Shown: in pieces, positions 8,596 through 16,747 of the stretch
How positions within the stretch are numbered: the stretch's first letter is position 1
Layout: each line of letters begins with the position of its first letter
NCBI RefSeq assembly: GCF_003111645.1
Contig: NZ_CP022187.1
Location: forward strand, 1,550,001 to 1,614,000
Length of the DNA stretch: 64,000 bases
From: Parazoarcus communis
Lineage (GTDB): Bacteria > Pseudomonadota > Gammaproteobacteria > Burkholderiales > Rhodocyclaceae
Direction: 5' to 3'
Notes under the pieces: generated by a model
Told to the model about the DNA's origin: nothing
Databases searched by the model: none
The model's input: the letters and a program-made list of their open reading frames with translations, nothing else
Translations under genes and position numbers: made by a program

Positions 8596-10415
8596 GCTCT
8601 CAACTCCTGATCCCTGCTTTCGTCATCCACATCCGACCCTGTCGGCCAGCTCGCACGGACGACTGCACCTCCCGCCTGACGCTGGTCGAACGTGATCTGT
8701 CCGCCCGCAGCCACCACCAGATCGCTGACGATGGCCAGACCCAGCCCCAGCCCCTGGCCAAGCGGTTTGGTGGAAAAGAACGGCTGGGTGATCTTCTCTC
8801 TCAAGGCGGGATCGATACCAGGGCCATTGTCCGCGACTTCAAGCACCAGTGCGCTACCACGTTTCCCCACCCAGACCTCGATCTCGGCACCCGATCGACC
8901 GACGAGCGCATCCAGCGCATTGCCAATCAGATTCAGCAAGACCTGCTCGAGCGCCTGAGGCTGCAGCGGCAGCGCGATATCCTCCGCGTAGGTTTTCAGA
9001 TCGACCCCTCCCGCATCAATCCGGTGGGCCAGCCAGCCAACCACGGTGCGCACGGTCTGTGCCGCAGGCGCAGAGCCACGCACCGACTGCTGACGGGAAG
9101 CAAAGACCTTGAGCTGGGCCGTGAGCCGTGCCATGCGCTCTACCAGACCGATCATCTGCTTCAGGTTGTCGCCCAGCGGCTCATACCTGCCGCGCTCCAG
9201 AAAGGTCAGTCCATTGCCAGCAAATGCTCGCATTGCGGCCAATGGCTGATTCAGTTCATGCGCCACACCGGCCGCCATCTGTCCCAGGGCGGCCAGCCGG
9301 TTGGCATCGATCAGTGCGCGCTGCGCCCCACGCAGCTTCTTTTCCGCCGCGGCTCGCTCTCCCACTTCACGCAGCAGTTGCGCATTGGTGGCGGCAAGAT
9401 CCGCCGTGCGTTCGGCCACCGTGCGCTCCAGCACGGCCTGCGCCGCAAGGCGTTCGCGGATGCGGCGCGCACGCTGTGCCCAGTACATGCCAGCCACGCC
9501 AAGCACGCATAGCGCCAAGGCAGCCGCAAGGATTTCCACTCGTGCAGCCTCGGTCGCCGGCGCCGTATCGAGCATGATCATCATGCGCCAGTCTGCCCAG
9601 CCCAGGTCCTGCTGCCTGACCACGAAGGCCTTTCCATCAAGACGCAGCCGGTTGGCCTCCCGCCACACCAGGGGCAGCGGCTCAAGGCGCTCGGTAAAGT
9701 ACTGGCGGGTACTGCTCAGCGCCTGTCGCGATGCTTCGGACAACGGTGCGAGGGTGGAGAACTTCCATTCACTGCGTGAAGACAGCGCCACCACGCCATG
9801 GCGGTCCACGACCATGATCGACTCACCGCTCTCTGCCCAGGTACGTTCAAGTAGCGTGAGCTCGACCTTGACCGCAAGCACACCAACGACGCTCGTGCCA
9901 TCAAGCACCGGATGCGCAATGAAGAAGCCTGGAATGCGCGTGGTCGCCCCGACGGCGAAAAACGCACCGGAGTCGCCCCTCAGTGCATCCTTGAAGTAGG
10001 GTCGGAAAGCGTAGTTCTCTCCGACGAAGCTCTCCGGAAGCTGCCAGTTGCTGGCCGCCAGCGTGCGACCGGATGGGTCGATCAGATACAACACCCCGGC
10101 CCCCGTTCGCTCGTTTACCTGCTCCAGCAGGCGGTTGGCGAGATCGACCCGGCGTGGATCGTTCGCATGCGCCAGAAGCTCGCGCAAGCCAGGATGCTGT
10201 GCGAGCACCACGGGCAGACTTTCATAACGCTGCAGTTCGGAGTCCAGGCTGGCCGACAGCAGCGCCAGACGCTGTCCGGCGCTGCTTTCGAGCTCGTCCA
10301 TGCCCGACTGCAGCCGCCACTGATACCCGAACCACAGCAGCGGCAGGATGGCCAGGATCAGCGCCCCGCCACGAACCCGGGGCGTCCACCACGATGATGA
10401 GATGCGAAGGAACAT
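8592..10415 (-). CDS. DctB-like sensor histidine kinase
   Basis: This 607-aa membrane sensor has TM1 at about residues 17-33, a periplasmic double-Cache/PDC domain at about 35-285 and TM2 at about 293-314. A coiled coil follows (about 325-365). The HisKA domain has the phospho-accepting H386 in AHELNQPLAAMRAF, and the HATPase has NLIGNALDAL, ADNGPGID and GQGLGLGLAIV. The periplasmic part shows the DctB-type FRPYFKDALRG...IPGFFIAHPV pattern, which in that family binds C4-dicarboxylates. It is the partner of the downstream response regulator and lies 3 bp after the DUF1850 gene, so it is part of the transporter operon and probably senses the transported acid. Confidence 0.92.
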   Translation of the reverse strand: MFLRISSSWWTPRVRGGALILAILPLLWFGYQWRLQSGMDELESSAGQRLALLSASLDSELQRYESLPVVLAQHPGLRELLAHANDPRRVDLANRLLEQVNERTGAGVLYLIDPSGRTLAASNWQLPESFVGENYAFRPYFKDALRGDSGAFFAVGATTRIPGFFIAHPVLDGTSVVGVLAVKVELTLLERTWAESGESIMVVDRHGVVALSSRSEWKFSTLAPLSEASRQALSSTRQYFTERLEPLPLVWREANRLRLDGKAFVVRQQDLGWADWRMMIMLDTAPATEAARVEILAAALALCVLGVAGMYWAQRARRIRERLAAQAVLERTVAERTADLAATNAQLLREVGERAAAEKKLRGAQRALIDANRLAALGQMAAGVAHELNQPLAAMRAFAGNGLTFLERGRYEPLGDNLKQMIGLVERMARLTAQLKVFASRQQSVRGSAPAAQTVRTVVGWLAHRIDAGGVDLKTYAEDIALPLQPQALEQVLLNLIGNALDALVGRSGAEIEVWVGKRGSALVLEVADNGPGIDPALREKITQPFFSTKPLGQGLGLGLAIVSDLVVAAGGQITFDQRQAGGAVVRASWPTGSDVDDESRDQELRA

Positions 10416-10418
10416 TGA

Positions 10419-10805
10419 TCAGGGCCTGCCGGCCGGCCACGCATCACAGGCACGAAGCTCGGTCACCCCGCCGTCGGAGGGCAGCACTGCCGACATCGGC
10501 ACACAGGCAGTGCCTTCGGCACACCACTGGTAATCAGCGGTAAAGCCGGAGCGGGTCAGGCGCAAGCGCTCGTGAGTAGTGCGGGGATGCCATTCCCATA
10601 CCCCGTCATGCAACACCGCCTCCGGCGCCGGTTCCATTCCAGCGCCGTAACCACGCACCCGGACCGATTCGAGCACCAGCACGGTGTTTTCCACCCGCCA
10701 GTCCTCTTCCCACAGGATTTTCTCGATCGAGTGCGTCCACCCGAGGGTAAAGCTGTTGGCCGCGAGCGTTACCGCGGCCACCGCCGTTGCGAGGCAGACA
10801 CCCAT
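10419..10805 (-). CDS. DUF1850 protein of TAXI-TRAP operon
   Basis: This small 128-aa protein has a hydrophobic N-terminus (MGVCLATAVAAVTLAANSF) and then LGWTHSIEKILWEEDWRV and a GYGAGMEP motif, which are hallmarks of the DUF1850 family. These proteins are regularly encoded beside TAXI-type TRAP permeases; their biochemical role is unknown. The start at 10805 overlaps the permease stop as TGATG, which supports translational coupling. An upstream in-frame ATG at 10841 would lie inside the permease gene and is less likely. Confidence 0.8.
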   Translation of the reverse strand: MGVCLATAVAAVTLAANSFTLGWTHSIEKILWEEDWRVENTVLVLESVRVRGYGAGMEPAPEAVLHDGVWEWHPRTTHERLRLTRSGFTADYQWCAEGTACVPMSAVLPSDGGVTELRACDAWPAGRP

Positions 10806-12841
10806 CAGACCGTCAGCGGCGAGAGCCTGCGCGCCCGCCACAGGTGCCAGCCGAATACCAACGAGGCCAGCGCGAAGCCCAGCTCATCGGTGATCGGCAA
10901 GGCGACCACCAGCAGCGATGCCGCCACGAAGGCGAGCACGCGCTCGATCAGGTTCATCGGCGTACGGAAGAAACCCACCACAGCAACTCCCCACAGGGTC
11001 ACGGCCAGCAAAGCCTTGAAGAATACATAGATTGTGGCATCGAAGCCCTTGTCACCCTGCAGCATCAGCTCAGGCGCGAACACGGCCATATACGGCACGA
11101 CGAAACCGGCCACCGCAATCTGCACGGCCCGCACACCGATCTTGAGCCCCGACTCCTTGGCAATCGGCGCAGCCGCAAATGCAGCCAGCGCCACCGGCGG
11201 CGTCAGGTCGGCAAGAATGCCGAAATAGAACACGAACATGTGCGATACCACCAGCGGCACACCAAGCTCCAGCAGGGCCGGCGCCGCAATCGAGCTGGTG
11301 ATGATGTAGTTGGGAATGGTCGGAATCCCCATGCCCAGCACCAGGCAGGTCAGCATCGTCAGCACCAGCGACAGCAGCAGGCTGTGCGCACCAAGCTGAA
11401 TGATATACCCGGCAAAGGCGGTCGCCGCACCGGTCAGCGTCAGCGAGCCGATGATCACACCCACCAGCGCGCACGCCACACCGACCGGCAGCGCATGCAT
11501 GGCGCCATCGGCGAGCGACTGCACCGCCACCTTCAGCGTGGTGCGTCCATCCTTGTAACCGGCCAGCAGGACGGCGAGCACCGCGATCACGCCCATGACC
11601 GCAACGATGCCGACCGAGGCAAAAGCCGAGCAGGCGAGGCCGAGGACGATCCAGAACACCAGCCGCAGGGAGAGGCCATTGAGGCGACCGGAATACGAGG
11701 CACCGAAGATCAGCACCACGGTGAGCGCCAGGCCGACCATGCCCGAGAACAGCGGCGTAAAACCGGCGAACAGCAGATAGACGAGGGAAATCAGCGGCGC
11801 CAGCAGGTACCAGCGCTTGCGAATCGCCACCCAGGGATCGGGGCAATCTTCCTTGGCCAGACCTTTCAGGCCGGCGCGGCCGGCTTCCAGATGCACCATC
11901 CAGAACACGGTGAAGAAGTAGAGCACGGCAGGAATCGAGGCTGCCTTGCAGATCTCGATGTAGGGCACGTTGATGGTCTCGGCCATGATGAAGGCCACGG
12001 CGCCCATCACCGGCGGCATGAGCTGCCCGCCCATCGAACTGGTGGCCTCGACCGCGCCGGCAAAGTCGGCGCGATAGCCGAACTTCTTCATCAGCGGGAT
12101 GGTGAACTGGCCGGTGGTCACCACGTTGGCCACGCCCGACCCGTTGATTGTGCCCATCAGACCGGACGACACCACCGACACCTTGGCCGGACCGCCCTTG
12201 GTATGGCCGACGGTGCCGAGGGCAAAGTCGTTGAACAGGTGAATCATGCCTGCCTGCTCGAGGAAGGCGCCGAACAGGATGAACAGGAAGATGTAGCTCG
12301 ACGACACATAGGTCGGGGTGCCGAAGATGCCCTCGGTCCCGAAGGCCAGCTGGCCAACGACCTGATCGAGACCGTAGCCGCGATGTGCGAACACACCCGG
12401 GAGGTACTCGCCGAACAGTGCGTAGGACAGAAAACCGAGGCAGATCAGCGGCAGGGCGAAGCCCATGATGCGCCGCGCCGCTTCGAACACCAGTACCAGC
12501 GTGACAACACCGACGAACATGTCGGCATCCGTGAGTTCGCCTGCGCGCTGGACCAGCTCAGCCTCGTACACCCAGTGATAGGCGCCCAGTGCCAGCGCAC
12601 TGAAACCGACCAGCTTCGTCAGTATGTTCGTGCCCGCTGCACTGCCTCCACGCAAGGGATAAATCAGGAAGGTGAGCAGCAACAGAAAGCCGACGTGCAT
12701 GGATCGCACTACCGAGCTCGAGACTGGGCTGAAGGCTGCGGTTATGATCTGGAAGACGGAAAACAGGATGGCGACGTAGAAGACAACGCGCAGCATCCCA
12801 TGGCCGGCTTCAGCGGCCGGCGAGGAGGCAGTTTGAGTCAT
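10805..12841 (-). CDS. TRAP transporter fused permease (4TM/12TM, TAXI type)
   Basis: This 678-aa inner-membrane protein combines the small (4 TM) and large (12 TM) TRAP membrane subunits in one chain, as is usual for TAXI systems. Features include TYVSSSYIFLFILFGAFLEQAGM and the SSGLMGTINGSGVANVVTTGQFTIPLMKK-type loop. SSMGGQLMPPVMGAVAFIMAE and GMGIPTIPNYI are also present and are characteristic of the DctM-like part. It should use the Na+ gradient to import an organic acid delivered by the binding protein encoded upstream. It lies about 110 bp downstream of that gene, with a long hairpin in the gap. Confidence 0.92.
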   Translation of the reverse strand: MTQTASSPAAEAGHGMLRVVFYVAILFSVFQIITAAFSPVSSSVVRSMHVGFLLLLTFLIYPLRGGSAAGTNILTKLVGFSALALGAYHWVYEAELVQRAGELTDADMFVGVVTLVLVFEAARRIMGFALPLICLGFLSYALFGEYLPGVFAHRGYGLDQVVGQLAFGTEGIFGTPTYVSSSYIFLFILFGAFLEQAGMIHLFNDFALGTVGHTKGGPAKVSVVSSGLMGTINGSGVANVVTTGQFTIPLMKKFGYRADFAGAVEATSSMGGQLMPPVMGAVAFIMAETINVPYIEICKAASIPAVLYFFTVFWMVHLEAGRAGLKGLAKEDCPDPWVAIRKRWYLLAPLISLVYLLFAGFTPLFSGMVGLALTVVLIFGASYSGRLNGLSLRLVFWIVLGLACSAFASVGIVAVMGVIAVLAVLLAGYKDGRTTLKVAVQSLADGAMHALPVGVACALVGVIIGSLTLTGAATAFAGYIIQLGAHSLLLSLVLTMLTCLVLGMGIPTIPNYIITSSIAAPALLELGVPLVVSHMFVFYFGILADLTPPVALAAFAAAPIAKESGLKIGVRAVQIAVAGFVVPYMAVFAPELMLQGDKGFDATIYVFFKALLAVTLWGVAVVGFFRTPMNLIERVLAFVAASLLVVALPITDELGFALASLVFGWHLWRARRLSPLTV

Positions 12842-12892
12842 GGAAACTCCGGACTGGATGTCGCTGGGCGACGGGGCAGACGGGTGCAGGCA

Positions 12893-12932
12893 CCCTGCTC
12901 CACTCCACGGTCTTCCGCGGAGTGGAGCAGGG
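12893..12932 (-). promoter_or_regulatory. intra-operon 14-bp stem-loop between binding protein and permease
   Basis: CCCTGCTCCACTCC (12893-12906) and its exact reverse complement (12919-12932) enclose a 12-nt loop that can itself form a CGG/CCG mini-stem. On the transcribed minus strand no U-run follows, so it is more likely an mRNA-stabilising or attenuating hairpin than a full terminator. It would favour more binding protein than permease. Confidence 0.75.
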
Positions 12933-12952
12933 CGCGAACGGATGATGCAGGC

Positions 12953-13903
12953 TTACTTGATCACGCCCTTTTCGCGGTAGTACTTCTCGGCACCGGGGTG
13001 CAGGGGAATCGGCAGCCCCTTTACCGCATTCTCGAGCTTGATCTGGCGTGCGGCGGCATGCGACGTGCCGAGGCGCTCGAGGTTTTCGAAGATGCCGCGG
13101 GTCATCTCGTAGGCCACTTCCGTGGACACCTTCTCGTGGGTCACCAGCAGGTTGTTGATTGCAGCCGTCGGCACGTCGACCGACTGCCCGTCATAGGTGC
13201 TGGCGGGGATGACCGCAGCCCCATAGGCTGCATCGCCCACCTTGGCCACGACGTCGGCCGGGATCGCCACGAAGTTCACCTTCACCGCCGTCGACAGGTC
13301 GCGCAGCGCAGCCACGCCGAGGCCGGACGATTGCAGGGTGACGTCGATCTGGCGGTTCTTCATCAGTTCGACCGATTCACCGAAGGGCAGGTATTCAACC
13401 TTGGAGAAATCGCTGTAGCTCAGACCGGCGGCCTTGAGGATGGCGCGGGCATTGATCTCCGTGCCCGAGCGCGGCGCACCGACCGAGATGCGCTTGCCCT
13501 TGAGGTCGGCAAGGGTCTTGATGTTCGCATCGCTGAGCGCGACGATCTGGATGTAGTTCGGGTACACCGAAGCGACCGCACGCAAGCGGTCGAGCGGCTT
13601 GCTGAAGCCGGCATCGGCATCGCCCTTCCACGCATCGGACACCGAGTCGGCCAGTGCAAAGCCGATCTCACCGCGCCCGCTCTGCAGCAGGTTGAGGTTC
13701 TCGGCCGAAGCCTTGGTCGATTGCACCTGAACCTTGGCGTCAGGAATCTTCTCGCCATAGATCTGCGACAGCGTCACGCCCAGCGGGTAGTACACGCCGC
13801 TGGTGCCGCCGGTCAGCACGTTGACAAAGGTCGCCGCCGAGGCGGTCTGGGTGGCTACCGTAATCAGCGCGCCAAGCAGGCAGTTGCGCACAATGCTCTT
13901 CAT
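12953..13903 (-). CDS. TAXI family TRAP transporter solute-binding protein
   Basis: This 316-aa periplasmic protein has a signal peptide (MKSIVRNCLLGALITVATQTASA). The mature part begins TFVNVLTGGTSGVYYPLGVTL, the typical TAXI opening, and contains LADLKGKRISVGAPRSGTEINARAIL. Known TAXI members bind glutamate, glutamine, 2-oxoglutarate or related acids. The gene is first in an operon with the fused permease, DUF1850 and a DctBD-like pair. AAGGAG precedes the ATG, and a sigma-54 promoter lies about 50 bp upstream. The LhgO-like gene on the other side of the shared intergenic region makes a C5-dicarboxylate-type ligand the best guess. Confidence 0.92.
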   Translation of the reverse strand: MKSIVRNCLLGALITVATQTASAATFVNVLTGGTSGVYYPLGVTLSQIYGEKIPDAKVQVQSTKASAENLNLLQSGRGEIGFALADSVSDAWKGDADAGFSKPLDRLRAVASVYPNYIQIVALSDANIKTLADLKGKRISVGAPRSGTEINARAILKAAGLSYSDFSKVEYLPFGESVELMKNRQIDVTLQSSGLGVAALRDLSTAVKVNFVAIPADVVAKVGDAAYGAAVIPASTYDGQSVDVPTAAINNLLVTHEKVSTEVAYEMTRGIFENLERLGTSHAAARQIKLENAVKGLPIPLHPGAEKYYREKGVIK

Positions 13904-13964
13904 CGATCGTCTCCTTCAATAGACTTTTTGAATTCGCCCATAAATCCTGAGCTCTCAATACATC

Positions 13965-13979
13965 GCAATCGTCGTGCCA
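13965..13979 (-). promoter_or_regulatory. sigma-54 (-24/-12) promoter of TAXI-TRAP operon
   Basis: On the minus strand the sequence is TGGCAC-N5-TTGC, an exact match to the core sigma-54 consensus with the required 10-bp spacing between the GG and GC doublets. Transcription should start near 13953, which leaves a leader of about 50 nt before the ATG at 13903. The operon itself encodes a GAFTGA-type sigma-54 activator. Confidence 0.85.
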
Positions 13980-14072
13980 GAAAGCATCGACAGGAAGACG
14001 CTCGTAAGCAGCTGTTTTTATTTGCTTATTCATTCTTCGCCTGCACCCGCCGAGGCGCAGATTCCGAACTTC

Positions 14073-14108
14073 CCGAATGCAGCCACCAAAGCCGTCCGGA
14101 CTTTCGGA
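14073..14108. promoter_or_regulatory. tandem dyads, candidate enhancer for the DctD-like activator
   Basis: TCCGAACTTCCCGA (14073-14086) and TCCGGACTTTCGGA (14095-14108) agree at 11 of 14 positions. They are centred 22 bp apart, two helical turns. The second lies inside a perfect inverted repeat GTCCG-N6-CGGAC (14094-14109). Their centres are about 127 and 149 bp upstream of the predicted start, where NtrC-family enhancers normally lie. Confidence 0.6.
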
Positions 14109-14242
14109 CAAACCGGGGGCGCGCTGCGATACCGTGTGCCGTTCAGCCGCTACCTGACGGCCGAACAATCTGGTAGAAATCGGCGCGCTCAACAAGACCC
14201 GCCACGCATGGCGGAACAACAGCGATACCGGAGGCATGAAAC

Positions 14243-15355
14243 ATGGAGACAATCGACTGTGTGGTCATCGGCGCAGGCGTGGTGGGCCTGGCATGTGCCC
14301 GCGCGCTGGCGCAGGCGGGACGTGAAGTGATCATCCTCGAACGCGAGACCACCTTCGGCAGCGGCATCAGCGCGCGCAACAGCGAGGTGATCCATGCCGG
14401 CCTGTATTACGCCCCGGGTTCGCTCAAGGCACACCTGTGCGTAAGCGGTCGCGACATGCTCTATCGCTACTGCGCCGAGCGCGGCATCGGCCACCAGCGC
14501 TGCGGCAAACTGCTGGTCGCTCCTCAGCCACAACAGACCGATGCCCTGAAGAACATCCACGCACGTGCGCAAACGAATGGGGTGCACGATCTGCGCTGGC
14601 TCAACAGCAGCGAAATCCGTGACATGGAGCCCGAGCTCGACGCGCACGCTGCGCTGCTGTCGCCCTCGACCGGTATCGTTGACAGCCACGGCCTGATGCT
14701 TGGACTGCTGGGGGATGCCGAGCATCACGGCGCCATGCTCGCACTTGCCAGTCCGGTGCGTGGCGGGCGGGTAGACGGCGACGGCATCGTGCTGCAGATC
14801 GTCGATGACAGCGGCACCGAAACCGAGCTGCGCGCCGGGTGCGTGATCAATGCCGCAGGGCTCGACGCCATCGACATCGCGCACCATATCGAGGGCGTGC
14901 CGACTGCAGCGCTGCCGCAGGCGCACTTCGCCCGCGGCGTGTACTTCACCTACCGTGGCCGCGCGCCCTTCTCCCGCCTCATCTATCCGATTCCGGAAGC
15001 CGGCGGACTGGGCGTGCACCTCACCCTCGATCTTGGCGGACAGGCAAAGTTCGGCCCCGATGTGGAATGGATCGACGCCCCCGACTACAGCGTCGACCCG
15101 GCACGCGCCGAGCGCTTCTACACCGCGATCCGCAAATGGTGGCCTGCACTGGAAGATGGCCGCCTCGACCCTGGGTACGCCGGCGTGCGCCCCAAGATTG
15201 TCGGCCCCGGCGAGCCCGACGCCGATTTCCGCTTCGACGGACCGGCACAGCACGGCATTCCAGGGCTCATCCAGCTGTTCGGGATCGAATCACCCGGGCT
15301 GACCGCGTCAATGGCAATCGGGGAGCATGTCGCCCAGCTCGCCCGGCGCGCCTGA
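14243..15355 (+). CDS. LhgO-like FAD-dependent 2-hydroxyglutarate dehydrogenase/oxidase
   Basis: This 370-aa flavoprotein belongs to the DAO/L2HGDH family (COG0579). It has an N-terminal FAD Rossmann motif [17 protein letters not shown], then [30 protein letters not shown] and the C-terminal [14 protein letters not shown]...[24 protein letters not shown], all typical of L-2-hydroxyglutarate dehydrogenases. These oxidise L-2-hydroxyglutarate to 2-oxoglutarate and pass electrons to the quinone pool or oxygen. GGAGG stands 9 bp before the ATG. The gene is divergent from the TAXI transporter operon and converges on speE. The substrate is inferred from family; other 2-hydroxy acids are possible. 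Confidence 0.8.
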   Translation: METIDCVVIGAGVVGLACARALAQAGREVIILERETTFGSGISARNSEVIHAGLYYAPGSLKAHLCVSGRDMLYRYCAERGIGHQRCGKLLVAPQPQQTDALKNIHARAQTNGVHDLRWLNSSEIRDMEPELDAHAALLSPSTGIVDSHGLMLGLLGDAEHHGAMLALASPVRGGRVDGDGIVLQIVDDSGTETELRAGCVINAAGLDAIDIAHHIEGVPTAALPQAHFARGVYFTYRGRAPFSRLIYPIPEAGGLGVHLTLDLGGQAKFGPDVEWIDAPDYSVDPARAERFYTAIRKWWPALEDGRLDPGYAGVRPKIVGPGEPDADFRFDGPAQHGIPGLIQLFGIESPGLTASMAIGEHVAQLARRA

Positions 15356-15371
15356 GGAAGCGATCGGGGCC

Positions 15372-16259
15372 TTACCCGCCCAGCAGCTTGCGCAGGTGAT
15401 TGGGCAGCGCAAACTGGGCGCGATGCACCTCGCCGTTGTAGTGCTGCAGTTGCCCGATACCGCGCTCGGCGATGCGCCGATCGACCTCGTCAGCGTCCAG
15501 CGCAAGCGGGTCGAGCGTTGCCGATGCGGTGGCGAGGCCCCACAGGCTGCCGTACAGCGGAATGTAGAGAAAATACGGCCTGACCACGGCAAACACGTGA
15601 CGCAAGCGAGCGACCAGGTCGCGCACGCGCTCGGGCTGGAAAACCGGCGCACCGATATGCAGGCTGAGCGCACCGCCCGGAGTCAGCATGGCCGCGCAAG
15701 CGCGCAGGAAGTCCTCAGCGTACAGCGCTTCGGCCGGGCCGACCGGGTCGGTCAGGTCGAGCACGATGAGATCGTAGGTATCGCCTGCAGCGGGGCCATC
15801 CTCCATCACGTAGCGCAGCCCGTCGCCAATGCGGATCTCGAGACGGGGGTCGTCGAGGGCGCCGTTATGCACCGACTGCAGATGGTGGCGGGCGATGTCG
15901 ATGACCTTCTCGTCGAGTTCGGCCAGCACTACGCGTTCCATGGTCGGGTGCTTGAACAGCTCGTCAGCCGAACCGCCGTCACCACCGCCGATGATCAGCG
16001 CGCTGCGTGGCGCCGGATGGGTGATTGCCGGCACATGGATGATGTTCTCGTGGTAGTAGAACTCATCCCGCTCCGAGGTCATGAAGCAGCCATCGAGCCG
16101 GAACAGGCGGCCGAACTGGGGTGAATCCCAGACTTCGTAAGCCTGGAACTCGGAATGACCTTGCTCGATCAGCTCCCCGCCGCGGTAGAAGTACCCGGAA
16201 TCGTCGTTAAGCTGCTCAAAGATCAGGCCTTCGGCTTCGGGCAGTTTCGCACCGCTCAT
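15372..16259 (-). CDS. speE: polyamine aminopropyltransferase (spermidine synthase)
   Basis: This 295-aa enzyme transfers the aminopropyl group from decarboxylated S-adenosylmethionine to putrescine. It shows the SAM-binding GGGDGG motif (91-96), LAELDEKVI (acidic residue contacting the nucleoside) and the catalytic region VLDLTDPVGPAEALY (about 166-180), matching DxTDPxGP of SpeE. Its length is normal for the family. It starts 3 bp after speD, so the two form a biosynthetic operon. Confidence 0.93.
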   Translation of the reverse strand: MSGAKLPEAEGLIFEQLNDDSGYFYRGGELIEQGHSEFQAYEVWDSPQFGRLFRLDGCFMTSERDEFYYHENIIHVPAITHPAPRSALIIGGGDGGSADELFKHPTMERVVLAELDEKVIDIARHHLQSVHNGALDDPRLEIRIGDGLRYVMEDGPAAGDTYDLIVLDLTDPVGPAEALYAEDFLRACAAMLTPGGALSLHIGAPVFQPERVRDLVARLRHVFAVVRPYFLYIPLYGSLWGLATASATLDPLALDADEVDRRIAERGIGQLQHYNGEVHRAQFALPNHLRKLLGG

Positions 16260-16262
16260 CGA

Positions 16263-16652
16263 TCAGACCTCGGCGGGCAGGCGACCGCGCACCACCTGGT
16301 GCTCGACACGGTCTTCGGGGCCCATTGCGGCGATCACACGCTCGAACACGCGACGTGCACGGTCGCTGTTGTCGCGCGAGTAATTGCACACATACACGTC
16401 GAGGGTGACATCGCCGCTCTCGGGCCAAGTATGGATTGCCAGATGCGATTCGGCCAGCACGACGGTACCGGTCACGCCTGCGGCCTCTCCGGTATTCTCA
16501 TCGCGAAACTGGTAGAAATATGCGCCAAGCGGCGTGAGCCCCGCTTCGCGACATTCCGCGACGCACAGGGACTCTAGATTGGCGCACTCGCACATGAGCT
16601 TGCCGGCGTCAGCGCACCGATACAGATCGGCAATCAGATGAAGACCATTCAT
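16263..16652 (-). CDS. speD: S-adenosylmethionine decarboxylase proenzyme
   Basis: This 129-aa prokaryotic-type SpeD supplies decarboxylated SAM to SpeE. The proenzyme cleaves itself between E68 and S69 in LAESHLAIHTWPE, turning S69 into the pyruvoyl cofactor. The C-E-C pair near residues 21-23 and the GTVV strand before the cleavage site are also usual. It is the first gene of speDE. Confidence 0.94.
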   Translation of the reverse strand: MNGLHLIADLYRCADAGKLMCECANLESLCVAECREAGLTPLGAYFYQFRDENTGEAAGVTGTVVLAESHLAIHTWPESGDVTLDVYVCNYSRDNSDRARRVFERVIAAMGPEDRVEHQVVRGRLPAEV

Positions 16653-16689
16653 TTACGGGTTCGATATTCCAGGTTGAGTCAAGCTGGCA

Positions 16690-16730
16690 ATTCTAGCATG
16701 TCGTGCTTCGTTAATATTCGTGCAAATATT
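16690..16730 (-). promoter_or_regulatory. speDE promoter region with extended -10 and AT dyad
   Basis: On the minus strand TGCTAGAAT forms an extended -10 (hexamer at 16690-16695), about 40 bp before the speD start. Upstream, AATATT-N6-AATATT (16713-16730) is an AT-rich inverted repeat around the expected -35 position. It may be an UP-like element or an operator. Confidence 0.45.
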
Positions 16731-16747
16731 ACGTATTGCAGCGCCTG

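Larger units (their letters stand above)
13904..14242. other. 339-bp divergent control region (TAXI operon / lhgO-like gene)
   Basis: No gene lies in it. On the minus strand it carries a -24/-12 promoter (13965-13979), an AT-rich tract at about 14014-14037 that could bend DNA or bind IHF, and two related dyads at 14073-14086 and 14095-14108. The plus-strand promoter of the lhgO-like gene was not recognised. Confidence 0.7.

Noticed and set aside
10787-14176. Very long open frame (about 1130 codons) on the plus strand
   Set aside because: It lies antisense to the DUF1850, TRAP permease and binding-protein genes, all with strong family motifs. Its translation is a His/Gln/Arg-rich shadow caused by high GC at codon third positions.
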